Assembly: GCA_947642475.1 (NCBI GenBank)
Contig: CANRSQ010000005.1
Location: 1-43,230, forward strand
Length of the DNA stretch: 43,230 nt
Origin: an uncultured Mycoplasmatota bacterium
GTDB lineage: Bacteria; Bacillota_I; Bacilli_A; RF39; UBA660
Reading direction: 5' to 3'
Shown: positions 16,005 to 24,530 of the stretch, piece after piece
How positions within the stretch are numbered: position 1 is the stretch's first letter
Layout: every line of letters begins with the position of its first letter
Translations under genes and position numbers: made by a program
Notes under the pieces: model-generated
What the model was told of the DNA's origin: nothing
What the model saw: the letters and a program-made list of their open reading frames with translations, nothing else
Databases searched by the model: none

Positions 16005-17333
16005 ATGAAGGTTAAAGAAATACTTGAAATTAAAAATTCTAATTTAGTAAATGGCGATTTAGATTTAAGTGTTAATTTTTCTATAAACACTAATGATGTT
16101 TGTGAGAATACTATTTTTATTCCGCTTAAAGGTAATACTGATGGACATGATTATATTTTAAATGGTGTTAAAAATGGGATTAGTGGCTTTTTTGTTGAAC
16201 GTGATCATTTGGATATTGTTTCTTCGGCTTTAAAGTTAAATCCTGATTTAGTTATTATTGAGGTTGATGATTGCCTTTTGGCTTTACAAGATTTGGCGCG
16301 AATAATGCGTAATAAAATAGATGTTCCAGTGATTGCTTTAACTGGTAGTTTTGGTAAAACTAGTCAAAGAGAAATGATTTTTAGTGTTTTAAGAGAAGAA
16401 TTTAATGTTTTAAGTACGACTGGTAATTATAATAATCATATTGGTATGCCTCTTACTTTAATAAATTATAATAATGAGGATGTTGTTTTATTGGAACTTG
16501 GAACTAATCATAAGGGAGAAATTAAGTTTTTAAGGGATATATGTAAGCCTACTATTTCTTTAGTTACGAATATTGGAACAGCGCATATTGGAAATTTTGG
16601 AAGATTAAAAAATACTTTAAAGGAGAAAATAAGTATTTCTAAGGGTTCTAGTTACTTTTTGCGCAATATGGATGATGAGTTACTTAAAAAGGCTAAGGTT
16701 AAGGGTTCTAAGGTAATTGATTACGGCGTTGGTGATGAAAATATTAGTAATATTGTTTTTGGTGAGAAATTAAGATATGCGGCTTTGATTAATGGTAAAA
16801 AATACAAAGTTAATATTAACAGTGATATGGATTATTTGATTAACTACTCTATTTGTGCGATGAAAATTGGTTTACTTTTGGGAATGGATATTAAAAATAT
16901 TGTTAAGGGTATAAGCAGATTTAGGAGTGCTCCTAGCCGAATGGAGAAAAGAATTATTGGTAAAAATATTTTAATTGATGATTGTTATAATGCTTCTTAT
17001 GAAACGATGATTAGTGGTCTTGATTATTTTTGGAATTTAGATGCTAATAATAAGGTTGTTATTTTAGGTGATATTTTAGAACTTGGCAAGATGTCTAAGA
17101 AAATTCATAAAAAGATTGGCGAATATATCGTTAATAATAGTTTATTATTTGAGGAGTTTCATCTGATTGGTGAAAATATGAAGTATGTGTATGATGTTCT
17201 TCAGAAAAATGGTTTTAATGTTTATTTTTATAATAGTGTTTCTGAATTTGATGTTGATATTATGAAAAATAAATCTGTTTATTTAAAATCTTCTCATGGA
17301 ACTGGTTTATATAAAATTGTTCCTACTACTTAA
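16005..17333 (+). CDS. murF: MurF-like Mur ligase (UDP-MurNAc-tripeptide:D-Ala-D-Ala ligase)
   Basis: A 442-residue Mur ligase. It has an N-terminal substrate domain with the FIPLKGNTDGHDYI motif (the F.al.G...dGh.f signature of MurE/MurF), the ATP loop TGSFGKTSQREMI, GTNHKGEI (MurF-type ELG.n..GEI), TNIGTAHIGNFG and the C-terminal DDCYNAS...LGDILELG segment. MurF adds D-Ala-D-Ala to the peptidoglycan stem precursor. I chose the ATG at 16005, preceded by AGGGTGG and matching the domain start; an upstream in-frame ATG at 15915 would add a hydrophobic non-homologous stretch and precedes the promoter. A terminator overlaps the stop. It could be a divergent MurF paralogue. Confidence 0.85.
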   Translation: MKVKEILEIKNSNLVNGDLDLSVNFSINTNDVCENTIFIPLKGNTDGHDYILNGVKNGISGFFVERDHLDIVSSALKLNPDLVIIEVDDCLLALQDLARIMRNKIDVPVIALTGSFGKTSQREMIFSVLREEFNVLSTTGNYNNHIGMPLTLINYNNEDVVLLELGTNHKGEIKFLRDICKPTISLVTNIGTAHIGNFGRLKNTLKEKISISKGSSYFLRNMDDELLKKAKVKGSKVIDYGVGDENISNIVFGEKLRYAALINGKKYKVNINSDMDYLINYSICAMKIGLLLGMDIKNIVKGISRFRSAPSRMEKRIIGKNILIDDCYNASYETMISGLDYFWNLDANNKVVILGDILELGKMSKKIHKKIGEYIVNNSLLFEEFHLIGENMKYVYDVLQKNGFNVYFYNSVSEFDVDIMKNKSVYLKSSHGTGLYKIVPTT

Positions 17334-17357
17334 AACTAGAATTTCTAGTTTTTTCTT
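17331..17357 (+). terminator. Terminator of the MurF-like gene
   Basis: Stem AAAACTAGA/TCTAGTTTT (17332-17340 with 17344-17352), then T residues; it overlaps the stop codon. Confidence 0.75.
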
Positions 17358-17381
17358 GACTTTGATTTTTGGTTATATTAA

Positions 17382-18698
<1,317 letters not shown>

Positions 18699-18730
18699 AA
18701 AGGAAAACGTTATATTGTTTTCCTTTTTTC
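18699..18730 (+). terminator. Bidirectional terminator after purA
   Basis: Stem AAGGAAAAC/GTTTTCCTT (18700-18708 with 18717-18725), T run on the plus side and A run before it. The stop codon of the convergent gene (18710-18712) is in the loop. Confidence 0.8.
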
Positions 18731-19414
18731 TGTATCGATTTCATTAATTCTATTATAGTTTGTCATGTAATTATAATAAAGACTTGCGATGTTCATAAAT
18801 TCTTCGGCGGCTGCTAATTTTTCTGTTTCTTCAAAGTAACTTATTATGTTATGGGTTTTGGTATTTATATTTTGAACGTATGCAGTCCAGTAATCGGGAT
18901 TATAATTACTTTCTCTTAATTCGTGGCGAGCTCTAACTTCGGGATATTTGGGTTTTGGTAATGCGAATAAATCTTCTTGTTTTGATAATATTTCTTTTAA
19001 CAACTGGCTATTTATAGGCTTTTCTTCTTTGGTAATTTGATCTATTAATATATCTTCTTCACAAAAACAATTATATTTATCTAGGGTAATTTGGGTTAAT
19101 GTTTTATTTGTTTTTGCTAATTTGTTTCTGATAGAAAATAGATTTTGGTTGTCTTGAAATTCTGTATCTGGTTTTATTTGATTTAACATGCTTAATAATG
19201 GTGAGGCTATTTCATCTAAAAAGTTTTCTGAATAGTCTAAAATTATTATTTTTTCAAGATTGTCTTTGACATTTTCGCGTTCTAGAGTATAAAGCTTAAA
19301 TAAGGCCTCGCCTATTTCTGCTTCGGTTAATCCTTCTAAATTATATTTGGTTATCGCTTTATTTTTTACTTTTTCAAAATATTGTAGTAGTTCGTCACTA
19401 GTTTTGTTTTCCAT
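18710..19414 (-). CDS. Hypothetical helical protein
   Basis: 234 residues from the ATG at 19414 (MENKTSDELLQYFEKV), chosen because AGAGGTGAAACT precedes it; the longer open frame runs back into the tRNA gene and is not coding. The protein is hydrophilic and probably mostly helical, with a charged middle and no signal peptide or membrane segment. A conserved-looking patch is PKYPEVRARHELRESNYNPDYW. I do not recognise a family. It lies downstream of tRNA-Arg(TCT) and its terminator, so it has its own transcription start. Confidence 0.6.
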   Translation of the reverse strand: MENKTSDELLQYFEKVKNKAITKYNLEGLTEAEIGEALFKLYTLERENVKDNLEKIIILDYSENFLDEIASPLLSMLNQIKPDTEFQDNQNLFSIRNKLAKTNKTLTQITLDKYNCFCEEDILIDQITKEEKPINSQLLKEILSKQEDLFALPKPKYPEVRARHELRESNYNPDYWTAYVQNINTKTHNIISYFEETEKLAAAEEFMNIASLYYNYMTNYNRINEIDTEKRKTI

Positions 19415-19545
19415 AGTTTCACCTCTACTTTTATTATATATGTTTATTACTGTTTTTGTAAAGAAATATGGGTTAAATAATGTGTTTAATGGTGTAAAGT
19501 GAGGGGAAATGATTTTTGGTAGTTTTTTATTTTGTGACACATAAA

Positions 19546-19568
19546 AACCCTTTGAAATCAAAGGGTTA
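19546..19568 (-). terminator. Terminator of tRNA-Arg(TCT)
   Basis: Perfect 10-bp stem AACCCTTTGA/TCAAAGGGTT (19546-19555 with 19558-19567), then TTTAT on the minus strand. Confidence 0.8.
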
Positions 19569-19577
19569 AATTCTAAA

Positions 19578-19654
<77 letters not shown>

Positions 19655-19679
19655 AACTTACACTTCCACGTGCAAGTTA

Positions 19680-19708
19680 ATTATACTATAAATTTTTCTT
19701 TGTTTCAA
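19680..19708 (-). promoter_or_regulatory. Promoter of tRNA-Arg(TCT)
   Basis: Minus-strand TTGAAA (19703-19708), 17-base spacer, TATAAT (19680-19685). It lies inside the last codons of gerM. Confidence 0.7.
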
Positions 19709-20651
19709 GACTTTTCATGGTAGTTTTGTAAATTTCTTTATTATTTACGGTTAAAACTACTTCATCGATGTCGTAATTATCTTTAGCGGAAAGACAAATT
19801 GTGTATATTACTTCTTCTAGGACTTCTTCGGTTGTGACATCATCAAATATATATGAATTGAATTCTAGATTCATTTTTTTGTTATCAATATTACTGGAAA
19901 CTAGTTTGGTTTCTTCGCTTAAAAAACTCATAAGGTTTTGATTATGATTAAAGCCTAAGGTTAATTCGTCTATTATAATTGATATTTTATCTCTACTATC
20001 ATTTAAATATTTGGTTACGGGGACATAATAGTATTTATTGTTTATTTCATTTATATAATAAACGGTAACGTCGTTGATATCTTCGGTTTTGGTAAATTCG
20101 TATTGTTTATTTATTCCGAATGCTCTATCGAGGGTGCTGGGAAGATTTATTTTACTTTTTGGTAAAGTGGTTAATATTTCACCGTCTATATATATTATTA
20201 CTTTATTTACTCCGTCAATTGATGTTAAGGTATAAACTATTGTTTCTACTAATTTTTCTTCTAATTCTTTTTTTACATCTAAAAAATCTTTTGAGAAGTC
20301 TACTTTTAATAAGTCATCATCTAATTTTATACTATTTATTGTTGTATCTGGTGGGATTATGGCACTAAAGCCGCTTGGGATTTTACTGTCGGCGCCCCCT
20401 ACTGTTAAGATATTTAATAGTTCTCTAGCTTTTTCTTCAATGTTTGTTCCTGAAACTGCGACTTCAGTGAGTGCAGCATAACTATTTTTATCCATCAAAA
20501 AGATGGGACTGGTTTGAACTTTTGCGACATATTCTAATTCTGAACTGACATCTAGTTTATTGTCATTACTTGGTATGAGGTAGATTAGCGTTAATGCGAA
20601 TAGTGCGGCGGTTGTGAGTCCTATTTTTCTGATACTTAGTTTTTTGAGCAT
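19686..20651 (-). CDS. gerM: GerM-like sporulation/germination protein
   Basis: A 321-residue protein with an N-terminal hydrophobic anchor (IGLTTAALFALTLIYLIP, about 10-27). Two GerMN-type domains follow: about 70-175 (IPPDTTINSIKLDDDLLKVDFSKDFL...VNKVIIYIDGE) and about 195-310 (TVYYINEINNKYYYVPVTKYL...MNLEFNSYIFDD...IDEVVLTVNNKEI). GerM is a lipoprotein of the engulfing mother cell that contacts the SpoIIIA-SpoIIQ channel; here the anchor has no clear lipobox. It lies directly after gerE, matching the gerE-(racE)-gerM neighbourhood of Bacillus. The start has AGGTGAT upstream. Confidence 0.9.
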   Translation of the reverse strand: MLKKLSIRKIGLTTAALFALTLIYLIPSNDNKLDVSSELEYVAKVQTSPIFLMDKNSYAALTEVAVSGTNIEEKARELLNILTVGGADSKIPSGFSAIIPPDTTINSIKLDDDLLKVDFSKDFLDVKKELEEKLVETIVYTLTSIDGVNKVIIYIDGEILTTLPKSKINLPSTLDRAFGINKQYEFTKTEDINDVTVYYINEINNKYYYVPVTKYLNDSRDKISIIIDELTLGFNHNQNLMSFLSEETKLVSSNIDNKKMNLEFNSYIFDDVTTEEVLEEVIYTICLSAKDNYDIDEVVLTVNNKEIYKTTMKSLETKKNL

Positions 20652-20678
20652 GATATCACCTATTTAAATAATATGAAA

Positions 20679-20704
20679 AAAAAGGTTTTTTATTAACCTT
20701 TTAT
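20679..20704 (-). terminator. Terminator of gerE
   Basis: Stem AAAAGGTT/AACCTTTT (20680-20687 with 20695-20702), then a T run on the minus strand. Confidence 0.75.
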
Positions 20705-20907
20705 AATGAAAGTTCTCCAAGTTTTAATAGTTCTACTACTGCTCCTGCACGTCCTTTAACGCCTAGTTTTTGCATTGCGTTTGAAATGTGGTTTCGAACT
20801 GTTTTTTCACTTATTTTTAATTCTTCGGCTATTTCATTAGTTGTTTTGTTTTTGATTAATAATTCGAATACTTCACGTTCTCTTTTAGTTAGAATACCCT
20901 TTCTCAT
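20701..20907 (-). CDS. gerE: GerE-like LuxR-type sporulation regulator
   Basis: A 68-residue stand-alone LuxR/GerE helix-turn-helix: LTKREREVFELLIKNKTTNEIAEELKISEKTVRNHISNAMQKLGV. The length fits GerE (74 residues in B. subtilis), which adjusts sigma-K dependent spore-coat genes late in the mother cell. The neighbours (gerM downstream, spoIIIAH upstream) support the sporulation reading over a generic LuxR fragment. A sigma-K-like promoter lies upstream at 20953-20979. The start has a GTGAGG site. Confidence 0.85.
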   Translation of the reverse strand: MRKGILTKREREVFELLIKNKTTNEIAEELKISEKTVRNHISNAMQKLGVKGRAGAVVELLKLGELSL

Positions 20908-20952
20908 ATTTCCCTCACTTCCTAAGCTTAAGTGGATTATATTTACTCATAT

Positions 20953-20979
20953 TATTTTATGCAGGTTTTGTATACGAGT
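20953..20979 (-). promoter_or_regulatory. Sigma-K-like promoter of gerE
   Basis: On the minus strand AC (20978-20979), 16 bases, then CATAAAATA (20953-20961). This fits the known sigma-K pattern AC-N16/17-CATAnnnTA. gerE of B. subtilis is sigma-K dependent. The match is short, so chance is possible. Confidence 0.4.
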
Positions 20980-21002
20980 GAGAGAAAATGCCTAGTATAA
21001 AG

Positions 21003-21028
21003 AAAAAACTCTAAAATAGAGTTTTATT
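21003..21028 (-). terminator. Terminator of spoIIIAH
   Basis: Stem AAACTCTA/TAGAGTTT (21006-21013 with 21017-21024), followed by TTTTTC on the minus strand. Confidence 0.75.
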
Positions 21029-21536
21029 TTTGGAATTTTACGGACACAGAAACGTGTTTATCGAATTCACCTTGAACTGTGCGCATTATTTTATTCGCGA
21101 GTGAAGTATCGTGTTTAGTACTGTCAACAACGACTGATACATCACTACCATTTATTTTAACAAAAGCTTTTAACTTATGTTCACTTTTTATTTTTGCTTC
21201 TATGGATTCTTCGGTTCCTCTATTTTGATTTAATTCTTGCATTTTTTCAAATGCTTTGTTTTTTTCATCTGTGCTGGATTTAGCACTTGTTAATACTGTT
21301 TTGAGTTCATTTATTTCATCTAGCATTTGCTCTTCTGACTCTACTCTTAAAGCTACTAATTCAGCGCTTTCACTTTCTTCATCGGTAGTAGCTGAGACTG
21401 TTTTTGTTTCTTTTGTTTCGTTTTTTGCATTGTTTGTTGTCATAAGTAATTCACTTGGCATTGTTATGTAATATACACTAAGTACTAATATCAAACTAAA
21501 AAGCGTTAAAAACCACATTCCTCTTTTATTTATCAT
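21024..21536 (-). CDS. spoIIIAH: SpoIIIAH-like stage III sporulation protein
   Basis: A 170-residue protein. The start (MINKRGMWFLTLFSLILVLSVYYI) is the typical SpoIIIAH N terminus: a short basic leader, then one membrane helix ending VLSVYYIT. An acidic, Thr/Glu-rich linker and coiled helix lead to the C-terminal YscJ/FliF-like ring-building domain (IEAKIKSEHKLKAFVKINGSDVSVVVDS). In Bacillus SpoIIIAH forms the mother-cell half of the SpoIIIA-SpoIIQ channel in the engulfment space. Here it has its own ribosome site (GGAGGGAT) and terminator and is not in a spoIIIA operon. It lies next to gerE and gerM, whose product contacts the same channel. Confidence 0.88.
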   Translation of the reverse strand: MINKRGMWFLTLFSLILVLSVYYITMPSELLMTTNNAKNETKETKTVSATTDEESESAELVALRVESEEQMLDEINELKTVLTSAKSSTDEKNKAFEKMQELNQNRGTEESIEAKIKSEHKLKAFVKINGSDVSVVVDSTKHDTSLANKIMRTVQGEFDKHVSVSVKFQK

Positions 21537-21591
21537 ATTATCCCTCCTAGTACGTTCTAGTTAATTATATTAGGGGTTATGATTTTTATGA

Positions 21592-21622
21592 CAAAAAAAG
21601 AAACAGGTTTTCTATTTCTTTT
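21592..21622 (-). terminator. Terminator of the second pilin-like gene
   Basis: Stem AAGAAAYAG/CTATTTCTT type (21598-21606 with 21612-21620, one G-T pair), with a run of T on the minus strand. Confidence 0.7.
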
Positions 21623-22001
21623 CGGTTACTTCTACTTTTCCTTTATCGTTTAATGTTGCTTTGTAATATTGATTTTGAATATTTACGTTGGTTATTTTCC
21701 CTTTTTCAACGGTTACTGTTCCAGTTCCATCTTCTATTTCACCTTGATATTTTATTTTGTTGGTGCATGTAGTGCATGTGATGTCGTTTTTGTTTAATGT
21801 ATATGTGATAGCTCCTGAACGAGCAAATTCTGCATAATCTAGTGTGACTATATGATTTAGCTCTTCAACGCTTGATTTGAATGTCTTTTTTTCTGAATTT
21901 GTAATTACGTCATCAATAACGGGAAATGTTATTACAGCGATTATTCCAATGATTGCGATTACAGCTAATAATTCTATTAATGAAAATCCTTTTTTATTCA
22001 T
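21612..22001 (-). CDS. Type IV pilin / pseudopilin-like protein
   Basis: About 129 residues from the ATG at 22001. The prepilin signal is MNKKGFSLIELLAVIAIIGI, with Glu5 after the cleavage Gly and a long hydrophobic helix, then a small globular part. A CTTC motif (ITCTTCTNKI) may form a disulfide, and the C-terminal half is beta-rich. GGGTGAT lies before the ATG at the same distance as in the pilin at 14250-14621, which fixes the start. It stands alone with its own terminator. Minor pilin, pseudopilin of a competence system, or surface protein are all possible. Confidence 0.85.
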   Translation of the reverse strand: MNKKGFSLIELLAVIAIIGIIAVITFPVIDDVITNSEKKTFKSSVEELNHIVTLDYAEFARSGAITYTLNKNDITCTTCTNKIKYQGEIEDGTGTVTVEKGKITNVNIQNQYYKATLNDKGKVEVTEKK

Positions 22002-22075
22002 TTGTATCACCCTATTATAAATTATAACATATTTTTGTTTATTTATATATTTTATTTTGTAGTTAATTTGAAAGT

Positions 22076-22104
22076 TTGTTTTTTTGAGGAAAGTGTATTA
22101 TAAT
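22076..22104 (+). promoter_or_regulatory. Putative promoter of a tiny RNA
   Basis: A good -10 (TATAAT, 22099-22104) with a weak -35 (TTGTTT, 22076-22081) at 17 bases. No plus-strand gene follows. Confidence 0.45.
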
Positions 22105-22110
22105 GTAGGT

Positions 22111-22158
22111 GATGAGATTGGTTCCAGCACGTTTGGGTAGGTAGTCAATCTCTTTTTT
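22111..22158 (+). ncRNA. Candidate small RNA of about 48 nt
   Basis: The predicted transcript begins just before the stem GAGATTG/CAATCTC (22114-22120 with 22146-22152), which encloses a 25-base loop with a CCA/TGG inner stem, and ends in seven T. There is no plus-strand gene downstream before the convergent hydrolase. The RNA is therefore a stand-alone hairpin or a promoter-proximal terminator product. A 10-codon frame (MRLVPARLGR) lies inside, but no ribosome site supports it. I recognise no known RNA family. Confidence 0.4.
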
Positions 22159-22178
22159 TGTTTTTGTAGCCTTAATTA

Positions 22179-22886
22179 TCAAATATTGTTATTAATTATT
22201 TCTATAAGTTGTTTTGGATGGGTACTGCCAATATTATGCCCTCCTCCTTCTATCATCTGAATTCTTTTTTTATATTCGTCATTGAAATAATCTATGACAC
22301 CTTTTGGGTTTACCATTTTGTCTTTGTTTCCGTAAATGATTAATAGTTTATTGCTTGGAATTGTGGCAACCTTATTTCTTAAATCTACTCTAACTATTTT
22401 TTGATATGTTTCTCTTAAAAATTTTGTTCCATAAACCATTTCATTTGTCTTTACTATATGAATCAAGTAAAAATCTCTTAAAATATTTCTTAATTTGTCA
22501 AAAACTTTTGGGGTTTTTATGAATTTTTTTGATTTGTCATCATTGCGAATTATAGCTGGTGAAACTAAAATCATACTTTCATCTTTTCCATATTTTAAAT
22601 AGTATGTTATGGCAACAGCGCCACCAAAAGAGTAACCTAAAATATAATCTACTGTCAATTTATTTTGTTCTAAATAATCTTTTATGAAATTACTATAATC
22701 TTCTAGATTCCAACTTTGTTTTGGTTCTTTTTCTCCACAAAATCCTGGTAAATTTAGTTTATACACTTCATAGTCTTTTTCTAATTCTTCTACCATTTCT
22801 TTTCTGTTGTGCCATGCATCTGTCTCTTTGGTTTGGCTAGTATAGTTTCTATAATTCCAACCATGGATTAATAATATTTTTTTCAT
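22179..22886 (-). CDS. Alpha/beta hydrolase
   Basis: A 235-residue alpha/beta-hydrolase-fold protein. The oxyanion region is ILLIHGWNYRNY near the N terminus; the nucleophile elbow is GYSFGGAVAI (Gly-Tyr-Ser-Phe-Gly); a late Asp/His pair is likely in YGNKDKMVNP and EGGGHNIGS. There is no signal peptide, so it is cytoplasmic. Substrate unknown: carboxylesterase, lipase-like or thioesterase roles are all possible. It is a single gene with a GGAGG site. Confidence 0.85.
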   Translation of the reverse strand: MKKILLIHGWNYRNYTSQTKETDAWHNRKEMVEELEKDYEVYKLNLPGFCGEKEPKQSWNLEDYSNFIKDYLEQNKLTVDYILGYSFGGAVAITYYLKYGKDESMILVSPAIIRNDDKSKKFIKTPKVFDKLRNILRDFYLIHIVKTNEMVYGTKFLRETYQKIVRVDLRNKVATIPSNKLLIIYGNKDKMVNPKGVIDYFNDEYKKRIQMIEGGGHNIGSTHPKQLIEIINNNI

Positions 22887-22940
22887 ATTTCCTCCATTTT
22901 CATTATTTATAAAATATTATAGCATAGTTTTTTATATAAT

Positions 22941-22965
22941 AAAAAACTACGAGGAATCGTAGTCT
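22941..22965 (-). terminator. Terminator of lysS
   Basis: Stem ACTACGA/TCGTAGT (22946-22952 with 22957-22963), then TTTTTT on the minus strand. Confidence 0.75.
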
Positions 22966-24449
22966 TAATCTCTTTGTTTCATTGTTGGGAATAAGATAAC
23001 GTCTCTAATTGACTCTTGTTCTAAGAATAACATACATAATCTATCTATTCCATAACCAATTCCACCTGCTGGTGGCATACCATATTCTAAAGCTTCAACA
23101 AAGTCCATATCGATGTCATTTGCTTCATCGTTTCCTAATTCTCTTTCAGCAATTTGTGCTTCAAATCTTTCTAGTTGATCGATTGGATCATTAAGTTCTG
23201 TATAAGCATTAGCGAATTCTTTTCCAGCAATAAATAATTCAAATCTATCTACAAATCTTGGATCTTCTGGATTTTTCTTAGTAAGTGGTGAAATTTCAAT
23301 TGGATGACCATATAAGAATGTTGGTTGTATTAATGTTTCTTCTACATATTTTTCAAAGAAAAGATTGATTATGTGTCCTACTGTTTTTTCATGTTCTTCT
23401 ACTTCAATATGATGTTCCTTAGCAAGTTCTAAGGCTTCTTCTACTGTCATTTCTTTTTTGAAATCTATTCCTACTTTTTCTTTGATTGCATCTGTCATAC
23501 TTATTCTTTTCCATGGTCCTTCTAAGTTGATTTCATGTCCATACCAGTTATAATTCATCTTACCAATTACTTCTTTGGCAATTGTTTGATACATATTTTC
23601 AGTTAGGTTCATCATACCTTCTAAATCACTATATGCAAGATATGCTTCCATTAATGTAAATTCAGGATTATGTTTTGGATCCATACCTTCATTTCTAAAT
23701 ACTCTACCAATTTCATAGACTGCTTCCATTCCACCTACTAATAGTCTTTTTAATGGAAGTTCTAATGCGATACGTAAATACATATCTAAATTTTGAGCAT
23801 TATGATGGGTAACAAATGGTCTTGCTGAAGCACCTGTTAACAGTGTTGATAAGATTGGTGTTTCTACTTCAACAAATCCTTGTTTATCCATATAGTTTTG
23901 AATACATCTAATTATTTTTGGTCTTAGAAGAGCAACTTTTTTTGATTCGTCATTCATTATTAAATCAACATAACGTCTTCTATAACGTTCTTCGATGTCT
24001 GTAAGTCCATGGAATTTTTCTGGTAGTGGTTTTAAGGCTTTTACTAAATGTGTATATTCTAAACATTTTAATGTTACTTCGCCAGTTCTGGTTTTCATTA
24101 CCTTTCCACGAACTCCAACTATATCTCCAATGTCTGCTGTTTTGAATAATGTATAACTCTCTTCACCAATATCATTAATGGAAATATATATTTGAATTTT
24201 TCCTGTTTTGTCTTGAATGGTAAAGAATGATGCTTTTCCCATCTTTCTGATAAACATAATTCTTCCTGCAACTGTGTATTCATCTGTCATATTTTCAAAA
24301 TCATCATGTGGTACATCTTGATATTTTTCTTTTATTTCTTCAGCAAATCCTGTTCTATCAAATTGATGTCCAAATGGATCAATACCAAGATTTTTGATAT
24401 TTTCGGCTTTATCTCTTCTAACTTGTTCTTGTTCTGTAAATTCTCTCAT
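22965..24449 (-). CDS. lysS: Lysyl-tRNA synthetase, class II
   Basis: A 494-residue class II LysRS charging tRNA-Lys. The N-terminal OB fold binds the anticodon (VAGRIMFIRKMGKASFFTIQDKTGKIQIYI). Class II motif 1 is around EVETPILS, motif 2 is FRNEGMDPKHNPEFTLMEAYLAYSD, and motif 3 is GIGYGIDRLCMLFLEQESIRDVILFP. Length and order match bacterial LysS. The start has AAGGAGGAG. It is transcribed alone with its own terminator, upstream of the hydrolase gene. Confidence 0.97.
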   Translation of the reverse strand: MREFTEQEQVRRDKAENIKNLGIDPFGHQFDRTGFAEEIKEKYQDVPHDDFENMTDEYTVAGRIMFIRKMGKASFFTIQDKTGKIQIYISINDIGEESYTLFKTADIGDIVGVRGKVMKTRTGEVTLKCLEYTHLVKALKPLPEKFHGLTDIEERYRRRYVDLIMNDESKKVALLRPKIIRCIQNYMDKQGFVEVETPILSTLLTGASARPFVTHHNAQNLDMYLRIALELPLKRLLVGGMEAVYEIGRVFRNEGMDPKHNPEFTLMEAYLAYSDLEGMMNLTENMYQTIAKEVIGKMNYNWYGHEINLEGPWKRISMTDAIKEKVGIDFKKEMTVEEALELAKEHHIEVEEHEKTVGHIINLFFEKYVEETLIQPTFLYGHPIEISPLTKKNPEDPRFVDRFELFIAGKEFANAYTELNDPIDQLERFEAQIAERELGNDEANDIDMDFVEALEYGMPPAGGIGYGIDRLCMLFLEQESIRDVILFPTMKQRD

Positions 24450-24489
24450 TTTACTCCTCCTTAAAGTTGTTTCTTTGTTAATTATAACA

Positions 24490-24518
24490 AAAAAAAGGCA
24501 AAAATTAAAGCCTTTTGT
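24490..24518 (-). terminator. Terminator of thrS
   Basis: Stem AAAGGC/GCCTTT (24494-24499 with 24510-24515), followed by eight T on the minus strand. Confidence 0.7.
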
Positions 24519-24530
24519 TGTTTACATTAC

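Noticed and set aside
22117-22143. Ten-codon leader peptide (MRLVPARLGR) in the tiny RNA
   Set aside because: No ribosome site fits, and the predicted transcript starts almost at the ATG.
22111-22158. Known riboswitch or SRP RNA
   Set aside because: No conserved riboswitch core or SRP GGAAG-type loop is visible and no gene follows on that strand.
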